From the NCBI RefSeq assembly GCF_036850765.1, contig NC_089496.1, positions 103,998,767 through 104,062,766 of the forward strand: a stretch of DNA of 64,000 nucleotides. Direction: 5' to 3'. How positions within the stretch are numbered: position 1 is the first letter of the stretch; each line of letters starts with the position of its first letter. Position numbers and translations under genes: made by a program. This stretch comes from Saccopteryx bilineata (lineage: Eukaryota; Chordata; Mammalia; Chiroptera; Emballonuridae). This document shows positions 57,485 to 64,000 of the stretch, in pieces. The notes under the pieces are model-generated. The model was not told where the DNA came from and did no database searches. It saw nothing but the letters and a program-made list of their open reading frames with translations.

Positions 57485-58165
57485 TAGCTTAAGCATCCAC
57501 GAATGCCATAAAATAATCTCTTAAATCTTACAGGCACAGGGTTGAAAAAGCCGACAGCACATGTAAAAAGGAAATGCAAAATAAAACCACAAGGAGATAC
57601 ACTACTGACCTCTAGAGAGGCTGAAATGAAAGACTGACAAGGCTTACATGTGAAGCCTTCCCAGTACAAGTGTCCACTAGTATGTGGAGCAACGGGAACT
57701 CTCACACATTGTTCGTGGGAATTAAACTGTTCAGCCACTTTGGAAAACAGTTTAGCAGTTTCTCTCAAGTTAAACATATAGTTAAAATATGACCAAGCAA
57801 TTCTACTTGTAGGTATTCATATGAAAACCTAAGTCCACACAAAACCTACATGATTACACACAACAGCTTTATTAATAATAACCCAAACTGGAAACAACCC
57901 CAATGATTATCAACAGATGAGTACATAAACAATTTGTGGTATATCCCAAAAAAGAACAGTAATCAGCCATAAAAAGTAATAACTTATCCATGCAAAAACA
58001 AGAACAAATCTCAAAAACAGAGTGAAGGAAAGAAGCCAAGCATGAAATAATACAGATTGTATGATTCCATTTGTATGAAAAACTAGTGACAGAAATCAAT
58101 GGATACTTGGGGTTAGGGTCAGGAGTACTGACTACAAAGCTTAAAAAGTCCATATTTCGGTGATG
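57485..58165 (+). mobile_element. L1 3' end
   Basis: AAGGAAATGCAAAATAAAAC, ACTCTCACACATTGTTCGTG, CACTTTGGAAAACAGTTTAG, AACCCAAACTGGAAACAACC and AATCAGCCATAAAAAGTAAT are the classic L1 ORF2 C-terminal and 3' UTR series. Confidence 0.88.
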
Positions 58166-58169
58166 GAAC

Positions 58170-58610
58170 TGTTCCACCTCCTGACTGAGCCACCAGTAGT
58201 GGTCTCACTACTGGAGAGACAGTCCTGCTTGGGCCTCTTACACTCCTACATGTCTTGTTGAGTGTGCCAACGCTGCACGGCCCAGACAACTGCCCCTGAA
58301 CGCGGGGGCCCCTGCACAGCTGGTACCCTTCAAAGATGAGATCATGTCTCCCCCTGGACAAAGAGAAGGCTTGCCGACAGCTTTCTATAAAAAGCAGTGG
58401 ATTCCCCATGTTCAGCCTTCTTCAGCCGCGACATAAATCCACTGAGGGAGCATCCATCTTGACCACACTGTCACCCCCGGAGGACTTGGGAGGAAGGGAA
58501 CCTAAACAGTTCTGCTGATTCTCATGCTATCTGCTGGGCCATGAATAAGACACTCTTTCTCTGACCTAGGCATATCCCAGCTTCTGCCAGCACCCAGTAA
58601 TCACAGTAGA
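58170..58610 (+). mobile_element. Possible LTR-like segment
   Basis: TTCTATAAAAAGCAGTGG (58381 on) looks like a TATA box and CATGAATAAGACACTCTTTC like an LTR poly(A) region with a mutated hexamer. No termini defined. Confidence 0.3.
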
Positions 58611-58757
58611 CCTAGCTTTTCTTTTATAGCTTGCCCAAATCCCAGATCAAACAGTCACCTGGGTCAAAATTCACAACCTACATGGCCAAAATAAGTACAC
58701 TCTATTAATAAAAATGGAGGACGGAGAAGAGATAAAGGGAAGGAGAAAGAAGAAAAT

Positions 58758-58901
58758 GAGAGGAGGAGGAGAAAGAAAAAGAGGAGGAAGAAGGGAAGGG
58801 AGGAGGAGGAGGAGGAGAAAGGAGGAGGAGGAAGGGAAAGAAGGGGAGGAAGGGAGGAAGGGAGGAAGGGAGGAAGGAAGAGGGAGAGGAGAGGGAAAAA
58901 G
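58758..58901. repeat. Uninterrupted 144-nt purine tract (GGA/GAA-rich)
   Basis: Every base from 58758 to 58901 on the + strand is A or G, arranged as degenerate GGA, GAA and GGAAG units. The CACUL1 transcript would carry the pyrimidine strand. Confidence 0.95.
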
Positions 58902-58983
58902 TCAAGACACCAGAAATTCCCTAGTAGAGTGAATCCAGATTTAGGATGGCAGGAATGTCAGTATGGTCTTATTATGCCCAACC

Positions 58984-58986
58984 TGC

Positions 58987-59040
<54 letters not shown>
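58984..59040. repeat. Compound CT/CA microsatellite
   Basis: A CT run is followed without break by a CA run, 57 nt in all. Confidence 0.95.
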
Positions 59041-59042
<2 letters not shown>

Positions 59043-59499
59043 AAACTGTTCTCTGAGAAGTATACTGGTGAGGAATACATTAATATCCTTGAAAAAATGC
59101 CTTGATGGCTGTCCTTTGCAGTTCTGAGTTAAAGATAGGCAATACTGCCATTAAAAGGGGCTTCTTCATTTCAATGGGATAATAAGATTCCCAGGGTGAA
59201 AAAGGAGTAGAAACATTCAATCCTCATGTAAAGTGAGCGTGATTATGGTAACAGGCAGCAGGACCAGACTAAATATCAGAATGGCTTGGATTTCTGGTAG
59301 CAGCTAGCCATGATGTCCTTAGCAAAAACAGCTAGACACTACACACTAAGGTAGAATTACTTGGTGTGTAGAAATCGGCAGAAAAAAGAGAAAAACTCTA
59401 GGTCTATCTAACAGAGGCCTGACTGAAGTGAGCACAGTGGAAGGTTATGGCACCTTAGTCCACAGACGGAGCCTGTTGACAGAGACAGAGGCAGAGCAG

Positions 59500-60240
59500 G
59501 GGAGGACGGGTCCCACTGAGGAAAGGCCCTATAGAACTGCACCGAGAGCATCTTTAGTTTCCCACCTGGCCTCTTCCAGCAGAATCTAGAGCTATTTATC
59601 CAGAAGAATACATCTGGGAAATAGACTCATGCAAGGCACTTGCTCTGAGCTGAAAGTCACCACTGGGGACCAGAATGTCACTGTGGCAAACCAGTCCGAT
59701 CAGCTTGGTGTCACACTGATAAACGCTGTTTGGGCCTCAGTCCACCTTGTAGTGGGCCCAATAGAGCCATGGACTCAGCCTGTAATTTCCGAGTTCCTAA
59801 ATGCACAATTAACAGCTCCCTGAACTATGGATTAAGGGGTATCAGTGTAGGAAGGGCCAAGTACATGCCCTAAGTGTGCCCCCTCCTACCCAAATAATAA
59901 ACTCAAAGCACACCCTGTGGAAACTGCAGAGAACCTGTCTTTCAGACTTGAATGACAGAGGAATAGCGATCATTGCGGCACTCTGACCTCACTCACCTAT
60001 TGGGCCAGTACAGAGCAGACAGGTCTTAAAGAACACATTCTAGGAAATCAACTCAGGCAGAGACTGCAATGGTAGTTGCTGTTCCAGATATGGCCTTTTT
60101 ACAGGGACAAATCAACACAGTATATCCAACACCTTAGTATGTACCCGTCAAGCTAACAAATGCTTTTTTTTTTTATCTATTCCAGAACAAACGACCAGAG
60201 CTGTTTGCACGTAGCAGTGGGAAAGTCCACTCACGGTCAT
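59500..60240 (+). mobile_element. Decayed ERVL-type pol (reverse transcriptase) remnant
   Basis: Around 60060-60240 the + strand frames show the pattern of an ERVL reverse-transcriptase N-terminal region: a PDM motif, then QIN, then a LTNAFF-like segment. It is broken by stops and frameshifts and has no active-site region. The upstream part is assigned by contiguity only. Non-functional. Confidence 0.5.
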
Positions 60241-60872
60241 AGCTCAAGGCTACACCAGTACTCCGGCTAGCTTTCATTATTGGTCCACACTACTGTGGAC
60301 ATCTCAGCACTTCACAGGTCCACTTCACGGGGACTCCGCCCAGCAACTCCATCCCCACATCCCACGCACACTTCGTACTATGCCGCTTTCTCATTATCGC
60401 CAACCTAATAGGTTCAAAAAAGATGTTGCATTAGTTTTAATTTGCATATCTGATTATTTAGTAATTTCAAATGTCTTCCTATGCTGGTTAGGATGTCCTA
60501 TTCTGTAATCTATGTATTACTATCATTTGCCCATTCTTCCACAGACATCACTGCCCTCTTTTTATTGATTCCCTTATAAATTTTAGGCACTTCTAAAGTA
60601 TGTTCTCATTCATTTGCCTTTTGCTGAATGGAAATCCTTAACTTTTATATAATCAAAGTCATTATTTTTTCAGTTTTAAAAGTTTGTAAAAGTTTGAGAA
60701 GTCTTTCTCTGTCTCCTTCAGCATTCTTTTATTAATTTTTCAGTTTTTCCTTTCACATTTAGATCTTTACTTTATCCCAAGTCCATCCTATGTTACAGTT
60801 TTAGGCTAGTTTATTCTTCACACAGAGAGCCATTCTCCCTAACAACACGACTCTCTTCTCCTTCAGTGATTT

Positions 60873-61167
60873 TTTTATTTTTTTAAGTGAGAGGAAGAAA
60901 GATAGTGAGACAGATTCCCCATGATTCATTTAACAACCCCTGCCTGGGGCCGATGCTTGATTCAACCAAGCTATCCTCAGTGCCCAGGGCTGATATTTGA
61001 ACCAATCGAACCTCTAGCTGCCAGGAGAGGGAGAGGAAGAGAAGCAGGAGGGAGTGGGAGGGGAAGAGAAGCAGATGGTCGCTTCTGTGTGCCCTGATCA
61101 GGAATCGAACCCGGGATGTCCACAGGCTGGGATGAGGCTCCATCCACTGAGCCAATCAGCCAGGGCC
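60873..61167 (-). mobile_element. Group C-related SINE, diverged
   Basis: The minus strand reads GGCCCTGGCTGATTGGCTCA, with a B box in GGGTTCGATTCC. Inserted into the L1. Confidence 0.85.
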
Positions 61168-61499
61168 TCTCCAGTGATTTATGATGCCACCTTAAAGTTC
61201 TAAACATATACAGGTAAGTCTCTGCTCTCTAATTTGTCCCCTCCATCTATTTTTTTATTCTTGCACTTACACTAGTTTTTATTGCTACAGCCTTGAATCA
61301 ATATTTTAACTTCCAATAAGGCAAGCCCTGTTAAAGCAGATCTTTAAGACTGGTTTAGCTTTTCACAAGCATTATCCTGCCTGCCATATATATCTTAAAT
61401 TTAGATGACTGAGTTTGTCAGACAAACCAAAAGGAATTTTGATAGCACTTATTAAATTTATAGATTAAAATGGAGAAAACTGACATTCTTTTAAAACAT

Positions 61500-61677
61500 T
61501 TTTTAATTTAATGATTTAGAGAGGAAGGGAGAAAGAAAAGAAACATCTATTTGCTGTTCTACCCATCCATGCATTCACTGGTTGACCCCTACATGTGCCC
61601 TGACTAGGGATCAAACCAGCAACCCCAGTAGCGCATCAGGACGATGCCCCAACCAATCCAGCTATTCCACCAGGGCC
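61500..61677 (-). mobile_element. Group D (VES-like) SINE
   Basis: The minus strand reads GGCCCTGGTGGAATAGCTGG with GCTGGTTTGATCCC, and the tail includes TTTCTTTCTCCCTTCC. Confidence 0.85.
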
Positions 61678-62734
61678 TGTTCTTGTAAGTAATCTTATCC
61701 CAAGAACATAAAAAAGTTTTTCCATTTATTTAGGTCCTCTTCTAGTTTCCTATTAAAGTTGTAAAGTTTTCCCCTTTAAAAGTTTTATGTATTCTTGAGT
61801 TAACTTCTAGAGACTTTATAGTTTTGTTTCTATTATTTTATACACTATTTAGTTTGGTTACTAGTTGATTATTGCTAGTGTAGTAAATGCTATTATTGAC
61901 TTCTGTAGGTTGATCTTTAATCCAGCAACCCTGCTAAACTCTTACTAGATCTAATCCTAATAGTTTCTCTGTTGATTCTAATGGTTTTTCTAGGTAAGTG
62001 GTATTATCTGCAAACAATGAGTTTTATTGTTTCCCTCCCTATCCTTATACTTACTATTTCCCTTTACAGCCTTAGCCAGGAACTTTCTTACCATATTAAA
62101 TAGTAATAGTGATGGGGACACCCTTAGCTTATTACCAATCTTGAAGTACTTAAAATGTCTCCATTAAATATTATTGTTGTAGGTTTCTGGTAATAACTTT
62201 TATATAGTTATCTTGTATTTTGAGCTGGATCTTATTAAATAATTTTATGGTACCAAGATAATTATGGTTTTCCTCCTTTAGCCTATCAATGAGATAAATT
62301 ACATTAATAGATAAATAAATGTTAAACCATGCTTACATTCCTAAAACAAATTCTACGGATCAGAATTCTTTTAAAACATGGTTAGATATGATGAGCTTGT
62401 ACACTATGTACGATTTTCCCATCTGTGCTAATAAATAAAATAAGAGTTATACTTTTCTCATATTATCCTTATCTAGTTTTAGAATCAAGATCTCACTAAT
62501 CTCCTAAAATGAGCTTGACATCTCTTTTTCTTCTTCTCATTTCCCAGAACTAGTAAAAAGGAATTGCGTTATCTAAAAGTTCAATGCAACTCACTTACAA
62601 GAGTATCCGGGTCCAGAGTTTTTGAAAGGAGATACCTTTAACTACTATTTCAGTTTCTTAAATATTTATGAGGCAGTTCAAGCTATCTTTTTCTTCTGAT
62701 ACTTTCAGTTTATAGTTTTTAAAGAATTTTTACA

Positions 62735-62899
62735 TTTCTTTTTAATTTGATTAATTTTAGAGAGAGAAACATTGATTTGTTGTTCCACTTATTTATACAT
62801 TCATTGATTGGTTCTTGTATGAGCCCTGACTGGGGATCGAACCCACCACCTTGCCATATGGGGATGACACTCTAACCAGCTGAGCTACCCAGGACTAAG
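62735..62899 (-). mobile_element. Group D (VES-like) SINE
   Basis: The minus strand reads TCCTGGGTAGCTCAGCTGGT with GGGTTCGATCCCCAGTCAGG, and the tail runs CAATGTTTCTCTCTCT. Confidence 0.88.
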
Positions 62900-64000
62900 A
62901 ATTTATACATTCCATCTAGGGCTAGGCTTACAAGTTTATTAACCTATAGAAATTCATAAAATTATTTTTTAATCTCATGTTTATAATTATTTCCCATTTT
63001 TCACTTATTTTATTTGCATCTTCTTTCCTTTATCTTATTAGAAAGAGGTCTAGCTTATTAATCTTCAAAGAATTTGGCAAATTTTGTTATAACTTCGCAG
63101 ATTTCTGCTCTTTTATTTTTTTAACTCTTCATATGAACTCTGTTTAGGCACTAAAGCAAGTTTCCTGCAGCATTTAAGTAAGTCACATGCCACTCTGTCC
63201 AAGGTCTGCTTTTACCACACAGACTTCAACACAAAAACTATACAATATAAATATTATTTGCATGTATGCATGACACAGGAAAGAATCAAATACAAATCTT
63301 ATCAACCATACCTACTTGTGAATGTCTAATTAAAGCAGCATCTTGAAGGTAAATTAGTTATGTGCTGATCCCACACTCACACACAAATGTATAAGGCTGT
63401 GACTAACTGAAGCAAGACAAACATTTTTCTGCAATGGTAATTGGACAATTAGTGGTGCGGTTTGATAGAATTAGTAACTAGAAATGACATCTCCCAGTTG
63501 CTTTACCAGATGCCATTCAAAACTTGCAGTTATTAATAGGACAAAAAATTCTAGCTGTAACGGTAAATTTGCACTCCCCTCCCCCAAAAAATCCACTCAA
63601 AGCAAAAGCGCATTTTTTTCCCTAGCTATGAAAGCATACATCCTGGCTGGGGGCAGTTTAGGAATGCAAGGCAGATTTTGGTTTTCAGTTTTTCTGCCTG
63701 CAGTTGAGCGTTAAGGCAAATCAGTACAAGTTCAACACGCAACAGAATTTTGGATTTGGACACATGCTGAATGGCTTGTTCACATCAGTGTAGGCTTTGA
63801 AAATAATTTTATAGATTAACTTCAAAACGGATGTCGTCACAGCTCCCACTGCATTGGTTTACTCGAGAAGCAACTCATATATTTTCCTATTAGGGTGCAG
63901 ACAGAAGGTGCACACTGGAGAAGAGAGAGAACGGGTGTCGATGTAGGTCAACTTTCTGATTCTCGATTAAGGCAGACTGGCTGAAAGCGCAAGCACAGAA

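Larger units (their letters stand above)
60410..63180 (-). mobile_element. Long L1 ORF2 fragment in the CACUL1 sense, three SINE insertions
   Basis: The + strand reads reverse-complemented ORF2: TTTTAATTTGCATATCTGAT, CATTTGCCCATTCTTCCACA, CTTTATATAATCAAAGTCATT, then TAATAGTGATGGGGACACCC and AGCCTATCAATGAGATAAAT. Many stops; inactive. SINEs at 60873-61167, 61500-61677 and 62735-62899 split it. Confidence 0.85.

Noticed and set aside
58714..58932. Arg/Glu/Gly-rich ORF
   Set aside because: Pure translation of the purine tract.
58984..59040. CRISPR-like or satellite array
   Set aside because: Simple dinucleotide repeat without spacers; no CRISPR array is expected or seen in this vertebrate DNA.

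Overview
This is mammalian nuclear DNA, almost certainly from a bat. The only protein-coding gene I can support is CACUL1 (CDK2-associated, cullin domain 1), on the minus strand. Its last eight coding exons lie at 46921 down to 16013. They encode 246 residues plus the stop, beginning just before Met-Asn-Val-Ile-Thr and ending in Arg-Gly-Tyr-Arg-stop. The first coding exon, which holds roughly the N-terminal third, is not in the window and should lie beyond base 64000. All reading-frame phases join correctly, and every intron is GT-AG except intron 7, which has a GC donor.

The bat assignment rests on many copies of young tRNA-headed SINEs with polypyrimidine tails (labelled A to D here), together with young non-autonomous hAT and mariner elements. 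The mixture suggests an emballonurid-like bat more than a horseshoe bat, but that is a weak recollection of SINE families and should be checked.

Layout, left to right. 1-10300 is the 3' flank of CACUL1: a hAT MITE with a perfect 8-bp target duplication, MIR copies, and a long minus-strand L1 tail at about 7090-10230 cut by SINEs. About 10300-16012 is repeat-poor and is the likely long 3' UTR; it contains a mariner MITE that supplies two AATAAA hexamers in the gene's sense. 16013-16514 holds the two last exons. 16515-23598 is intron 7, with L2, L1, a SINE-interrupted hAT element and two short CpG-dense patches. 23599-31942 holds exons 7 to 4. 31943-45909 is intron 3, rich in repeats (hAT-Charlie, MER5A, HAL1/L1, serial SINEs, a 129-bp tandem duplication). 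45910-46921 holds exons 3 and 2. From 46922 to the end is the 3' part of intron 1, with a solo LTR, further LTR-like segments, a decayed ERVL pol remnant, a 144-nt pure purine tract and a long sense L1 fragment.

I found no undescribed genetic system. The observations most worth a second look are: CTCF-core-like motifs carried in one or two copies by the young group C SINEs, the GC-AG intron with an adjacent CpG-dense patch, the mariner-borne poly(A) hexamers, the 129-bp tandem duplication, and serial SINE insertion at one site.
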